Assembly: GCF_934561205.1 (NCBI RefSeq)
Contig: NZ_CAKTFU010000002.1
Span: 124,001-188,000, forward strand
Reading direction: 5' to 3'
Length of the DNA: 64,000 bases
DNA from: an uncultured Gemmiger sp.
Lineage (GTDB): Bacteria; Bacillota; Clostridia; Oscillospirales; Ruminococcaceae
Within the stretch, counting starts at the first letter, position 1, and every line of letters starts with the position of its first letter. The notes under the pieces were generated by a model. It saw only the letters and a list, made by a program, of their open reading frames with translations, was not told the origin of the DNA and made no database searches. Positions 26,581-35,403 of this stretch are shown here, one piece after another. Position numbers and translations under genes: made by a program.

Positions 26581-28149
26581 ATGGATGTTACTGCATTGAC
26601 CCCGGAACAGCGTGATGCCCGCCTGGCGTTGGACGTAGAACGCTTGCTGCGTTTTGGCCGCAAGCACAAGCTCATCAAGGAGCTGGATGAGATCGTGGCG
26701 CGCAATACGCTGCTGGACCTGCTGGCTCTGCCCGCACCCAGTGAGGAAAAGCTGCCCAAGGAAAACCCCGAAACCCCGGCCGCCCTGCTGGACGAGATGG
26801 TCGAGCTTTCTGCGCAAAAGGGACTTTTGGACGGCAGCGTGGATCAGTACCGCATCAACTTTGAGACCCGCCTGATGGGTGCCCTGATGCCGCGCGAGAG
26901 CGAGGTCTGCAAAAAGTTTAAGAAGCTGTACGACAAAAAGGGCGCCAAGGCGGCTACCGACTGGTTCTATGACCTGTGCGTAGTGACCAACTATATCCGC
27001 ACGGCGCAGATCGCCAAAAACATCCAGTGGAACACCGATACCCCCTACGGCGAGCTGGAGATCACCATCAACCTGACCAAGCCCGAAAAAGACCCCAAGA
27101 CCATTGCGCTGGAGCGTCTGCAGCCCAAGAGTGGTTACCCTGCCTGCATGCTGTGCAAGGAAAACATCGGCTACGCCGGGCGTATCAACTTCCCTGCCCG
27201 CCAGACCCACCGCATTGTGCCTGTCAATCTGGCAGGCCAGCAGTTCTATTTGCAGTACAGCCCCTACGCTTACTTCCACGAGCATTGCATTATGCTGCAT
27301 GAAAGCCACAAGCCCATGGAGATGGATCGCCAGACGCTGGCAGAAATCTTTGACTTTGTGGCGCAGTTCCCCCACTACACCTGCGGCTCCAACGCAGACC
27401 TGCCCATTGTCGGCGGCAGCATCCTGAGCCACAGCCACTTCCAGGGCGGTCGGTATGTATTCCCCATGCAGAAGGCCGACGTCGCCGTGCCTATGACCGA
27501 TGTGCGTTACCCCGGTGTGCGCGCCGGTATCCTGAACTGGCCGGTTTCCGCGGTGCGTCTGGTGGGCCGCAGCAGCCAGCAACTGCAGAATGTTGCCAAC
27601 AACATCCTGACCGCATGGCGCAACTACAGCGACGAGAGCGTGGGCATCCTTGCCCGCACCGGCGACACCCCCCACAACACCGTGACACCCATCCTGCATT
27701 ATGACGAGAAGGACGGCTTTATTCTGGACCTGGCGCTGCGCAACAACCGCACCAGCGAGGAATTTCCCGACGGTATCTTCCACCCGCACAAGGAATACCA
27801 CAATATCAAGAAAGAAAACATCGGCCTGATCGAGGTCATGGGTCTGGCGATCCTGCCCGCACGCCTCAAGACCCAGGGCGCGGAGATTGCCGATATCCTG
27901 TGCGGCAAGGCCGCCAACACCAGCCGCAGCGAAGGCTCGGATCTGGCAGTTCACGCCGACTGGATCGACAGCCTGATCGCCAAGTACGGCACCGCTCTGT
28001 CCGAGAGCGAGGCCAACAAGGTCGTCAAGGAGGAAATCGGCGTTGTGTTCAGCCACGTTTTGGAGAATGCCGGTGTCTTTAAGCAGGACAAGGACGGTCA
28101 GGAAGCCTTTGTACGCTTTATGAACAGCGTCGGCTTTAAGAAAGCCTGA
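26581..28149 (+). CDS. galT: UDP-glucose-hexose-1-phosphate uridylyltransferase, class II
   Basis: Exchanges UMP between UDP-glucose and galactose-1-phosphate in the Leloir pathway. The 522-residue protein belongs to the longer Firmicute GalT class: RRARLALDVERLLRFGRKH-like start (DARLALDVERLLRFGRKH), PACMLCKENIGYAGRINFP, YFHEHCIMLHESHKPM, and the active-site segment GGSILSHSHFQGG. Start at 26581 after TAGGAGG; the upstream extension lacks a ribosome site. No galK or galE is adjacent. Confidence 0.95.
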   Translation: MDVTALTPEQRDARLALDVERLLRFGRKHKLIKELDEIVARNTLLDLLALPAPSEEKLPKENPETPAALLDEMVELSAQKGLLDGSVDQYRINFETRLMGALMPRESEVCKKFKKLYDKKGAKAATDWFYDLCVVTNYIRTAQIAKNIQWNTDTPYGELEITINLTKPEKDPKTIALERLQPKSGYPACMLCKENIGYAGRINFPARQTHRIVPVNLAGQQFYLQYSPYAYFHEHCIMLHESHKPMEMDRQTLAEIFDFVAQFPHYTCGSNADLPIVGGSILSHSHFQGGRYVFPMQKADVAVPMTDVRYPGVRAGILNWPVSAVRLVGRSSQQLQNVANNILTAWRNYSDESVGILARTGDTPHNTVTPILHYDEKDGFILDLALRNNRTSEEFPDGIFHPHKEYHNIKKENIGLIEVMGLAILPARLKTQGAEIADILCGKAANTSRSEGSDLAVHADWIDSLIAKYGTALSESEANKVVKEEIGVVFSHVLENAGVFKQDKDGQEAFVRFMNSVGFKKA

Positions 28150-28165
28150 ACCGCATAACACAAAA

Positions 28166-28199
28166 AACCGCCCTGCCGCATTTTTGCGGCAGGGCGGTT
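28166..28199. terminator. Bidirectional terminator between galT and the FkbH-like gene
   Basis: A 15-bp perfect stem, AACCGCCCTGCCGCA with TGCGGCAGGGCGGTT. It is preceded by AAAA, which gives a T run for the minus-strand gene; on the plus side TTGCTGTTTT follows. Confidence 0.85.
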
Positions 28200-28216
28200 G
28201 CTGTTTTATCGGGGCT

Positions 28217-29995
28217 TTACGCTTCCTCGATTTTCATATGGGGGTTGCGGGGAACATAATCGGCAACGTTCAGCTCCCAAACCGTGCCCTCCTCGGACTC
28301 CTGCGTTTTGGCAAAGCCGAACTGCGCGTAAAATTCGCGTACCATGGCGTTTTTGGCGGTGGGATAATAGTAACCGACCACCTTTTCCACCCCGCGGGCG
28401 GCGGCATGGCGCATCAGGGTGTCCATCATGGCATCCTCCATACCGCGCTTGAGCACGCGGCAGCTCATCAGCCAAAGGCGCATATGCAGCGCACTTCCCT
28501 GCTGCTGCCCCGCCACAACGGTGACAATGCCGTTGTCACCGAATTTATCCACCAGCTTGCCGCACAGGCACAGATGGTCGGCGTCCTCAGCCATGGTGCG
28601 GATGTCGTCCTCGGAGCAGCGCAGCGTGGTCAGGTTGAACTGGTTGGACTTGTTGGTCAGCTGGGCAATACGCTGGATGTACAGCGGGGCAAAGCCCTGG
28701 ATCGTTGCGGTCATTTCCAGGCTGTCCAGATACTGGCCGTAGTCGGCAAAGGCTGCCTGCGCCTTGGCGCGCTCGGCATTCTGGTGGTACAGCTCGGTTT
28801 TTTTAAGGTCCTCTTTCGACAGGGCGGTCACCTCAAAATAGCCGCCGTGATCCAACGTCTTGATGTAATTTTCGGCACCGTCCATGGCAGGCACGGCAGC
28901 GCCGGGTACCTGCGCGGCCACAATGGCGCGCTCGGCGGGGTTGTCGTCCGCAAAGACAAAGCTGTCGGCGCCAAGGCTCAGCTCGGACGCCATCGCCAGC
29001 AGGTTGCGGTCCTTCGGCTCCCAGTTGGCCTTGATGGCAACAAAGTCGTCGGGACGCAGTACGCCGTCCGGATGGTTGAGGCCCGCCAGCGCGTTTTCTT
29101 CATCGTTTTTGGAGTCGACAGCCAGAATCACGCCGATGGATTTCAGCGCCTTGCAATAGCTTTGGAATTCGGCATAGACCTGCCCCTCGGGAACTTCGGG
29201 GCCGATGGCCAGGCCGTCCACACCGTCGTCGCCCACGATGCCGCCCCACAGGGTGTTGTCCAGATCGAGCACCAGCGCCTTTTTGTTGCGGCCGTAGATG
29301 GATTTGACAATGTTGGCCACGCTGTTGGCCAGCGAGGGAATAGCGTCGAGACACATGGCATATTTGTACATGTGCCAGAAGAAAGCATCGCCCCAGGCGG
29401 TCAGGCCGTAATCGGCGGACAGGTAGTCAATATCGTTGATATAGAAATTCTCGTGCGTGGCGGCGTAGGCGTAGAACCGCTGGTTCAGGCGGCTGATAAA
29501 GTTGGAGCGGCCGTGGATATCCCAGATATCGCGGTTGCCCATCAGGCGGTAGTTGGGACGGTCAAAGTTGTTTTGGATAACAGGACAGCCGAACTTTTGC
29601 GCCAGTGCCTGCCACATCGTTTCAAAGTGGCTGTACTGGGCGTCCAGCATCGCGTCGATGTCGGCGGCGCTGTCTGCGGTGGTGGGCAGGTCGGTCAGGT
29701 TGCGCCAGGTGGTGTGGATATAAATGATATCCGGGTGGAACTCGTCCAGTTCGGGGCTGCCGAACATGGCATCCTGCCAATACTGACCGTATTCGCTTTG
29801 GTAAAATTCGGCCTCAATGCCGTATTGCAGCAAAAAAAGACCCAGCTGGTCGGCTACCTCATTGGTGGTGGAGCCGCCCAAAATGGCAATTTTCTTGTGC
29901 AGTGCGTGGGGGTTCTGCGCCAGCAGCTCGCGGCGCAGGCGGCGCTTTTTGCGCAGCAGGGTTTCGGTGTCCAAGGGATAGTGGAAACAATCCAT
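28217..29995 (-). CDS. FkbH-like HAD-IIIC phosphatase/acyltransferase-like protein
   Basis: A 592-residue protein with an N-terminal SGNH-like region (KIAILGGSTTNEVADQL), a central HAD-IIIC domain (ALVLDLDNTLWGGIVGDDG, the DxDxT nucleophile motif; FADDNPAERAIV), and a C-terminal GNAT-like region. FkbH-type enzymes load glycerate from 1,3-bisphosphoglycerate onto a carrier protein in polyketide pathways; here no carrier protein, ketosynthase or NRPS gene is near, so the role is open. Start at 29995 after AGGGGAGGG; the 37 residues encoded further upstream overlap the neighbouring gene. Confidence 0.85.
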   Translation of the reverse strand: MDCFHYPLDTETLLRKKRRLRRELLAQNPHALHKKIAILGGSTTNEVADQLGLFLLQYGIEAEFYQSEYGQYWQDAMFGSPELDEFHPDIIYIHTTWRNLTDLPTTADSAADIDAMLDAQYSHFETMWQALAQKFGCPVIQNNFDRPNYRLMGNRDIWDIHGRSNFISRLNQRFYAYAATHENFYINDIDYLSADYGLTAWGDAFFWHMYKYAMCLDAIPSLANSVANIVKSIYGRNKKALVLDLDNTLWGGIVGDDGVDGLAIGPEVPEGQVYAEFQSYCKALKSIGVILAVDSKNDEENALAGLNHPDGVLRPDDFVAIKANWEPKDRNLLAMASELSLGADSFVFADDNPAERAIVAAQVPGAAVPAMDGAENYIKTLDHGGYFEVTALSKEDLKKTELYHQNAERAKAQAAFADYGQYLDSLEMTATIQGFAPLYIQRIAQLTNKSNQFNLTTLRCSEDDIRTMAEDADHLCLCGKLVDKFGDNGIVTVVAGQQQGSALHMRLWLMSCRVLKRGMEDAMMDTLMRHAAARGVEKVVGYYYPTAKNAMVREFYAQFGFAKTQESEEGTVWELNVADYVPRNPHMKIEEA

Positions 29996-30011
29996 GGTGC
30001 CCTCCCCTTTT

Positions 30012-30266
30012 TTACATCTGCTCCAGGGCGGCCTGCAGGGCGCGGGCGATCTGGTCGGGGCAGCTGGTGGGCTTGCTGCCGCACACGGTGCCCTGCATAC
30101 GGGCAATGGCGTCCTCGGCCTTCATGCCGACGAGCAACCGGGAAATGCCCTTGAGGTTGCCGTTGCAGCCGCCCTCCACCTTGACGGAAGCGATGGTGTG
30201 GTCGGGATTCAGTTCGATTTCGGTGCTGCGGGAGCAGACGCCCTTGTTCTGGTAGGTGAAAGTCAT
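30012..30266 (-). CDS. TSCPD domain protein (TIGR03905 family)
   Basis: An 84-residue protein of the TSCPD family, named after the motif seen here as TSCPDQIARAL. Also typical are the start FTYQNKGVCSRSTEIEL and VEGGCNGNLKGISRLL. The domain resembles the Cys-containing tail found with class II ribonucleotide reductases and may bind metal through its conserved Cys residues; function is otherwise unknown. The ATG at 30266 has AAAGGAGA upstream. It lies between PHP and FkbH-like genes and all three are probably one transcript. Confidence 0.88.
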   Translation of the reverse strand: MTFTYQNKGVCSRSTEIELNPDHTIASVKVEGGCNGNLKGISRLLVGMKAEDAIARMQGTVCGSKPTSCPDQIARALQAALEQM

Positions 30267-30279
30267 GGTTGTGTCTCCT

Positions 30280-31128
30280 TTATTGTTTACGTTTCTGCGC
30301 CAAATCACGGATGCGCAAAATTTGTTCCTCTGCTGTGGTGCAGGTGCCCACCGGGCGGGGATGGGCGCTGTTCATGCCGTGGTAGTCGGTGCCGCCGGTG
30401 ACGATCAAATTATACTGCTGCGCCCAGGCGGTAAGCCGGGCCTTGTCCTCCGGCGTGTTGCGCGGGTGGTCGATCTCCACACCGTCGATGCGCCCTGCTT
30501 TGATAAGCTCCTCAGCCAGTTCCATGCTGTGGTAAACACTGGGGTGCGCCAGCACGACAACAGCGCGGCATTGCTTGGCAAGCGCCAGTACGGTGTCGAC
30601 GGACTCGTAGGCGGGGTTGTGCAAAATTTTGCCGCGCACGGGTTTCAGGCCGAACAGCGCACGGTAGGTGTCGCCGTACATGCTGTCGGCCAACGCATAC
30701 TGCAAAAGCACCTGCATGACGTGGGTCTTATATAAGGTGTCGCTGTTTTTACAAAGCGCCAGCGCCTCCTCGGTGCGGAACTGCGGGCAAAGCTGCTCCA
30801 GCTCAGCGCAGCTTTGCAAAACCGCCTGCCTGCGCCGGGCAGCCATCATGGCGGAAAAATCCGCCAGCTCTTTGCAGTCATCAGGGTAGTAGCACAAGAG
30901 ATGTACCCGATGCTCGCGGGCAAAGTCATAGGCGGTCAGCTCGGTGGCGGGAATGAGGTTTACCCCCTCCTGCTGCGGGTGGTCGTAGGCATACCGCACA
31001 CTGCGGATGCTGTCGTGGTCGGATATAGCGAGCCAGTCAAGACCCGCGCATCGGGCAAGGAACGGCAGCTTTTCCACAGGTGTCGAACCGTCCGAATATA
31101 TGGTATGGGTGTGCAGATCACCGCGCAT
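30280..31128 (-). CDS. PHP domain phosphoesterase (TrpH/RNase AM-like)
   Basis: A 282-residue PHP-domain hydrolase. Metal ligands appear in GDLHTHTIYSDGS at the start, AISDHDSI, LIPATELTAYD, VVVLAHPSVY and GGTDYHGMNS. Relatives of this length act on nucleotides or short 5'-RNA ends (YciV/TrpH), but the substrate here is not known. The ATG at 31128 follows AAAGGGGAG at a good distance; the TTG six codons earlier overlaps that site. Confidence 0.88.
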   Translation of the reverse strand: MRGDLHTHTIYSDGSTPVEKLPFLARCAGLDWLAISDHDSIRSVRYAYDHPQQEGVNLIPATELTAYDFAREHRVHLLCYYPDDCKELADFSAMMAARRRQAVLQSCAELEQLCPQFRTEEALALCKNSDTLYKTHVMQVLLQYALADSMYGDTYRALFGLKPVRGKILHNPAYESVDTVLALAKQCRAVVVLAHPSVYHSMELAEELIKAGRIDGVEIDHPRNTPEDKARLTAWAQQYNLIVTGGTDYHGMNSAHPRPVGTCTTAEEQILRIRDLAQKRKQ

Positions 31129-31188
31129 GGCAAACTCCCCTTTCAAATTATTTATTATACCACAAATCAGGGAATTTGAAAAGGGTAT

Positions 31189-32079
31189 TTATTCGACCAT
31201 GGCCATGGTTTTGGAATAGCGGCGCAGGTGGTTCAAAAACTGCTTGCCCGCCGGGGACAGCCCGCTTTTTGCAAGGCAAGCCACACCGATGCTGCGCTTG
31301 GCCACAGGCTCCAGGCGCAGCACCTGGCAGCCGCAGTAGTCGGCACCGTGCTTGAACATCAATTCCGGCATGATGGCCAGCCCCTGCCCGCAGGAAACCA
31401 TGGAGATCATGCTTTGGTCGTCGGCAATGTAGCAGCGGCTGTTGACCTGCAAGGCGTTGATGCGGAAGTAGCTTTGTATATCGGCGTCCACGTCCGAAAG
31501 CTGGCTGACAAAGGGCTGACCCTGCAGCTCGTTTGCGTGGATGCAGCCGGGACGTTTGGGTTGGTAGTCGGCGGGGGCTAAGCAGATCAGCGTGTCATCG
31601 TACAGCGGTTCAAAGTCAAAGCCGATGGCGCTGGAATTGGACAAAAAGCCCATCTCGACCGCGCCGGTCTTGAGCCAGTTGGCAATGTCGGCGTAGGAGC
31701 CTTGGTAGATCTGCACATCAATGCCGGAAAATTCCTTGCGGAAGGGCGGCAGCAGCTGGGGCATCCAGGTGACACAGGCCGAATTGAACACGCCTACCCG
31801 CAAAACGCCCTTGTGGGTGCCGTTGACCTGCGCAATGGACTGGTTCAGCGATTCGCTGCTGGCGGTCATCTGGCGGATGGCAGGCAAAATCGCCTCGCCG
31901 GCGGCGGTCATCTTGACGCCGCTTTTGGTGCGGGTGAACAACAGAAAGCCGCACTCGGCCTCCATACCGGAGACCGCATGGCTGATGGCGGAGGGGGTCA
32001 GGTGCAGCTGCTCGGCAGCGGCGGCAAAGGTGCCCAGTTGCGCCACCATGGAAAAAATCTGGCAATCGGTAAGTGTCAT
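31189..32079 (-). CDS. LysR family transcriptional regulator
   Basis: A 296-residue LTTR with the N-terminal helix-turn-helix (residues about 1-60: MTLTDCQIFSMVAQLGTFAA, AAEQLHLTPSAISHAVSGME) and a PBP2-type effector domain (VGVFNSACVTWMPQLLPPF onward). Start at 32079 behind AAGGAG; the ATG five codons earlier overlaps that site. Its effector and target genes are unknown. Two inverted repeats in its promoter region are plausible LysR binding sites, so it is probably autoregulated. Confidence 0.9.
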   Translation of the reverse strand: MTLTDCQIFSMVAQLGTFAAAAEQLHLTPSAISHAVSGMEAECGFLLFTRTKSGVKMTAAGEAILPAIRQMTASSESLNQSIAQVNGTHKGVLRVGVFNSACVTWMPQLLPPFRKEFSGIDVQIYQGSYADIANWLKTGAVEMGFLSNSSAIGFDFEPLYDDTLICLAPADYQPKRPGCIHANELQGQPFVSQLSDVDADIQSYFRINALQVNSRCYIADDQSMISMVSCGQGLAIMPELMFKHGADYCGCQVLRLEPVAKRSIGVACLAKSGLSPAGKQFLNHLRRYSKTMAMVE

Positions 32080-32092
32080 GGGATGCTCCTTC

Positions 32093-32199
32093 ATGATGAA
32101 TTGAGTTCATCATCTGTGTGAAAAAGTTAAGCTTTACTTCTTATCCATAATGTACTATGATTTAGACAGAAAGTCAATGCTTGCAACGCACATTGCAAG
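32093..32199 (-). promoter_or_regulatory. LysR promoter with two inverted repeats
   Basis: Minus strand TTGACT (plus 32172-32177), 17 bases, TACATT (plus 32149-32154). Just upstream of the -35 lies CTTGCAA-cgcaca-TTGCAAG (32180-32199), and at the start of the coding region ATGATGAA-ttgag-TTCATCAT (32093-32113). The first has the position expected of an LTTR recognition site; the second overlaps the ribosome site. Confidence 0.65.
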
Positions 32200-32229
32200 T
32201 GTACATGACCTCCCTCTTTTCCCTCTATG

Positions 32230-32262
32230 GCCCTGCCGGCGCACAACGGCGGGGCTTTTTTT
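32230..32262 (+). terminator. Rightward terminator with no gene in front of it
   Basis: GCCCtGCCG pairs with CGGCgGGGC and is followed by seven T residues. No plus-strand gene lies between the divergent LysR start and this hairpin, so it would end a short untranslated transcript or act as an attenuator. Confidence 0.75.
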
Positions 32263-32263
32263 A

Positions 32264-32292
32264 TTGCGAAAATTCGCAGCTTGTGGTATGAT
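32264..32292 (+). promoter_or_regulatory. Promoter of the CPBP-tadA operon
   Basis: TTGCGA (32264-32269), 17 bases, TATGAT (32287-32292), starting right after the preceding terminator. Confidence 0.7.
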
Positions 32293-32326
32293 GATAAGAA
32301 AGTTTACAAATTAAGGATGGAAGGCT

Positions 32327-33232
32327 ATGGCAAGGGTTCGCGGGGTGCGCGGTGCCGCCGGGGTGTGTGCGCTGGCGGCGATATTGTATTTGCTGGCAAG
32401 AAGTGTGTTGACACTGCTGGTCAGCGGCATAATGGGGCTGCTGCAGCCCGGCGCCAGCCTGGCCCATGCGGCGGGTTTTGGCGAGGTAAGTGTGGTTTTG
32501 CTGCAGACGCTGGTGGGCATCGGCGCGCTGGTGCTGCCGCTGTGGTGGCTGCTGTGCACCACGCGATTGCAGACCAAGGACATGCGCATCATGATCCCCA
32601 CGGCGTGGAGCCCCGGATTCTGTCTGCCGGTATTTTTGGGGCTGGCAAACTTCGGCAACCTGCTGGGCGGGCTTTTGTGCCGCGTTTTCGGCATCGAGCA
32701 GCCCGGTGCCCTGCTGGCCGCCGGCGGTATGGAGCTGTTTGTCCAGTTTTTGTCGCTGTGCCTGGTGCCCGCCGTGACGGAGGAACTGTTTTTCCGCGGG
32801 GCGCTGCAGGGGCTTTTGCGCCCCAGCGGCAGTGCGGCGGCAATTTTCGGCACGGCGCTGCTGTTTGGGCTGCTGCATCTGGACCTGGCGCAGGGGCTTA
32901 CGGCGTTTATCTGCGCGGTGTTTCTGGGGTGGCTGGCCGAGCGTTCGGGCAGTATTCTGCCGGGTATGCTCTTACATTTTATCAACAATACGCTGGCATT
33001 TCTGACGCTGTACCTGCGCTTGTATGCCCCGGCTGCGGCAGCCGCGGCGGTGGAACTGTTCATTTTGCTGTTTTTCCCTGTGTTTGCGGCATGGCTGATT
33101 CGGCATGCCCGCGGGCAGGGGTTCCGCTTTTCGGCAGGGCTGCGCCCCGGTGTGGACGCGCTGAATGTGTTCACCAGCCCGGCGTATTCGGCAACGGTCC
33201 TTTTTTTGGTGGCCTATGCCGCACTGGTGTAA
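32327..33232 (+). CDS. CPBP family intramembrane metalloprotease
   Basis: A 301-residue polytopic membrane protein of the CAAX-protease/bacteriocin-processing (Abi) family. The two glutamates and Arg of motif 1 are in AVTEELFFRGALQGL, motif 2 is LLFGLLHLDLAQG with the catalytic His, and motif 3 is LLHFINNTLAF. The family includes prenyl-protein proteases in eukaryotes and immunity or maturation proteins in bacteria; the substrate here is unknown. It is the first gene of the operon with tadA 10 bases downstream. Confidence 0.9.
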   Translation: MARVRGVRGAAGVCALAAILYLLARSVLTLLVSGIMGLLQPGASLAHAAGFGEVSVVLLQTLVGIGALVLPLWWLLCTTRLQTKDMRIMIPTAWSPGFCLPVFLGLANFGNLLGGLLCRVFGIEQPGALLAAGGMELFVQFLSLCLVPAVTEELFFRGALQGLLRPSGSAAAIFGTALLFGLLHLDLAQGLTAFICAVFLGWLAERSGSILPGMLLHFINNTLAFLTLYLRLYAPAAAAAAVELFILLFFPVFAAWLIRHARGQGFRFSAGLRPGVDALNVFTSPAYSATVLFLVAYAALV

Positions 33233-33242
33233 GGGAGAATGT

Positions 33243-33704
33243 ATGACCGATGAAGAACTGATGCGCGCCGCCTTGGACGAGGCACGCATAGCCGCCGAAT
33301 TGGGTGAAGTGCCTGTGGGGGCGGTCGTTGCCAAGGACGGCGAGATCATTTCCCGCGCGCACAATCTGCGGGAAACCGGCAAAAACGCCGTATACCACGC
33401 CGAGATGCTGGCCATTGATGCGGCCTGCAAGGCACTGGGCGGCTGGCGGCTGTGGCAGTGCGAGCTGTTTGTGACGCTGGAGCCATGCCCGATGTGCAGC
33501 GGCGCTATCATCAACAGCCGGATAAAGCGCGTTGTGTACGGTGCCGGGGACCCCAAGGCGGGCTGCTGCGGCGGTATGACCGACCTGTTTGCTTTGCCCT
33601 TCAACCATCACCCCGTGATGGAGCAGGGACTTTTGGAGGCGGAAAGCCAGCAGCTGATGCAGGAATTTTTTGCCCGTCTGCGGGAAAAAAGAAAGAAGAA
33701 ATGA
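33243..33704 (+). CDS. tadA: tRNA-specific adenosine deaminase
   Basis: Converts adenosine 34 of tRNA-Arg(ACG) to inosine. The 153-residue protein has the zinc deaminase signature: YHAEMLAI (His ligand and catalytic Glu) and EPCPMCSGAI (two Cys ligands), plus ARIAAELGEVPVGAVV and INSRIKRVVYGA. The ATG at 33243 follows AAGGGAGAATGT; an upstream in-frame start would overlap the CPBP gene. Its stop is one base before the ATG of the SDR gene. Confidence 0.95.
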   Translation: MTDEELMRAALDEARIAAELGEVPVGAVVAKDGEIISRAHNLRETGKNAVYHAEMLAIDAACKALGGWRLWQCELFVTLEPCPMCSGAIINSRIKRVVYGAGDPKAGCCGGMTDLFALPFNHHPVMEQGLLEAESQQLMQEFFARLREKRKKK

Positions 33705-33705
33705 T

Positions 33706-34446
33706 ATGGAACAAAATGTTCTGATTACCGGCGGCAGCCGAGGCATCGGCGCGGCGGCTGTGCTGGCGTTTGCAAAAGCCGGATATAATGTGGCGTTCAC
33801 CTGGCACAGCAGTGAGGCTGCTGCCCATGCCGTGGTGCAGGCGGCAAGCTGTGCGGCACCGAGCCGCCGCGTGGTTGCCATACAAGCCGATGCCGGGAAT
33901 GCCGCACAGGTCAAGACCGCTGTAAGCAAGGCGGAGTATGAACTGGGCAGCCTGCAGGTGCTTGTCTGCAATGCGGGCATTGCGCAGCAAAAGCTGTTTA
34001 CCGACACCACCGACGAGGACTGGCGTCGGCTGATGGCCGTTGACCTGGACGGTGCGTTTTACGCCAGCCGCGCGGTTTTGCCCGGTATGATACACCAAAA
34101 ATACGGCCGCATTTTGCTGGTCAGCAGCATGTGGGGGCAGACCGGCGGCAGCTGTGAGGTGGCGTACAGTGCCGCCAAGGCAGGGCTGATCGGCCTTGGC
34201 AAGGCGCTTGCCAAGGAGGAAGGCCCCAGCGGCATCACGGTAAATGTTATCGCGCCCGGTGTCATTGACACCGATATGATGGCAAGTTTTACCGCAGAGG
34301 ATCGTGCCGCCCTGGCAGAGGAAACCCCCGTCTGCCGCCTGGGTACCGCGCAGGAAATTGCCCGCACGATGGTGTTTTTGGCCGACGAGCAAAGCGGCTA
34401 TATCACCGGGCAGGTCATCGGCCAGAACGGTGGCCTGGTAATTTGA
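33706..34446 (+). CDS. SDR family oxidoreductase (FabG-like)
   Basis: A classical short-chain dehydrogenase of 246 residues: nucleotide motif TGGSRGIGAAA, the NAG segment VLVCNAGIAQQ, catalytic Tyr and Lys in YSAAKAGLIGLGKALAKE, and VNVIAPGVIDTDM. It resembles 3-oxoacyl-ACP reductase, but it lies outside a fatty acid operon, so the substrate is unclear. It starts one base after the tadA stop codon. Confidence 0.9.
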   Translation: MEQNVLITGGSRGIGAAAVLAFAKAGYNVAFTWHSSEAAAHAVVQAASCAAPSRRVVAIQADAGNAAQVKTAVSKAEYELGSLQVLVCNAGIAQQKLFTDTTDEDWRRLMAVDLDGAFYASRAVLPGMIHQKYGRILLVSSMWGQTGGSCEVAYSAAKAGLIGLGKALAKEEGPSGITVNVIAPGVIDTDMMASFTAEDRAALAEETPVCRLGTAQEIARTMVFLADEQSGYITGQVIGQNGGLVI

Positions 34447-34471
34447 AATGCAGATGTAAGGAGAGGTTCCT

Positions 34472-35401
34472 ATGCCATTGATTATCCCCCGCGAGCTGCC
34501 CGCGTATGACGAGCTTTCGCAAGAAAATGTGTTTGTTATGCATCGGGAACGCGCACGCAGCCAGCATATTCGCCCGCTGCGCATCCTGATTTTGAATCTG
34601 ATGCCCACCAAGATCGTCACAGAGACCCAGCTGGCGCGACTTCTGGCCAACAGCCCGCTGCAGGTGCAGGTGACCTTTTTGCAGACGGCCACCCACAACA
34701 CCACCCACACCGCGCCCGAGCACATGAAGGCGTTTTACAAGACCTTTGACGAAATCAAAAACGAGCGCTTTGACGGCATGATCATAACGGGTGCGCCGCT
34801 GGAGGATATGGCGTATGAGCAGGTGGATTATTGGGACGAGCTGTGCACCATTATGGATTACACAAAAGAAAACGTCTACTCGACCATTCACCTGTGCTGG
34901 GGTGCACTGGCGGGGCTGTACTATCATTTCGGCATCCCCAAGGTGCATCTGGAGCAAAAGATGTTCGGCGTGTTTGAGCACCGCGTGACCCGCCCCTCCA
35001 ATCCGCTGGTGCGCGGCTTTGACGAGCGTTTTTACGCCCCCCACAGCCGTTGGGCAGGGCTGGACCGCCAAGCTATCGACGCCTGCGATGATCTGCGCAT
35101 TTTGGCGGAAAGCGATGTCGCGGGGCCGATGCTGCTTTCGACCGAATCGGGACGGCAGATCTTTGTCATCGGCCATCCTGAATACGACAAGTATACGCTG
35201 GACAAGGAGTACAAGCGGGATATCGGCGCGGGCAAGCCCATCCATGTCCCCTGCAACTACTACCCCGACGACGACCCCGCGCGGGACCCGTTGTTCCGCT
35301 GGCGCGCCCACGGATACCTGCTGTATACCAACTGGCTGAACTACTACGTCTACCAGGACACCCCCTACGACCTGACACATCTGGAAGCATTGGAGAAATA
35401 A
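34472..35401 (+). CDS. metA: Homoserine O-acetyltransferase (MetA family)
   Basis: Activates homoserine for methionine synthesis. The 309 residues include MPLIIPRELPAYDELSQEN, the catalytic Cys142 in HLCWGALAGLYYHFG, the His of IFVIGHPEYDKYTL and ERFYAPHSR. At position 111, which sets acyl-CoA choice in this family, the residue is Glu (TGAPLEDMAYEQVDYW); Glu is known to favour acetyl-CoA while Gly favours succinyl-CoA, so acetylation is the better prediction despite the usual name succinyltransferase. Preceded by GTAAGGAGAGG. The glycosyltransferase gene follows after two bases. Confidence 0.94.
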   Translation: MPLIIPRELPAYDELSQENVFVMHRERARSQHIRPLRILILNLMPTKIVTETQLARLLANSPLQVQVTFLQTATHNTTHTAPEHMKAFYKTFDEIKNERFDGMIITGAPLEDMAYEQVDYWDELCTIMDYTKENVYSTIHLCWGALAGLYYHFGIPKVHLEQKMFGVFEHRVTRPSNPLVRGFDERFYAPHSRWAGLDRQAIDACDDLRILAESDVAGPMLLSTESGRQIFVIGHPEYDKYTLDKEYKRDIGAGKPIHVPCNYYPDDDPARDPLFRWRAHGYLLYTNWLNYYVYQDTPYDLTHLEALEK

Positions 35402-35403
35402 TT

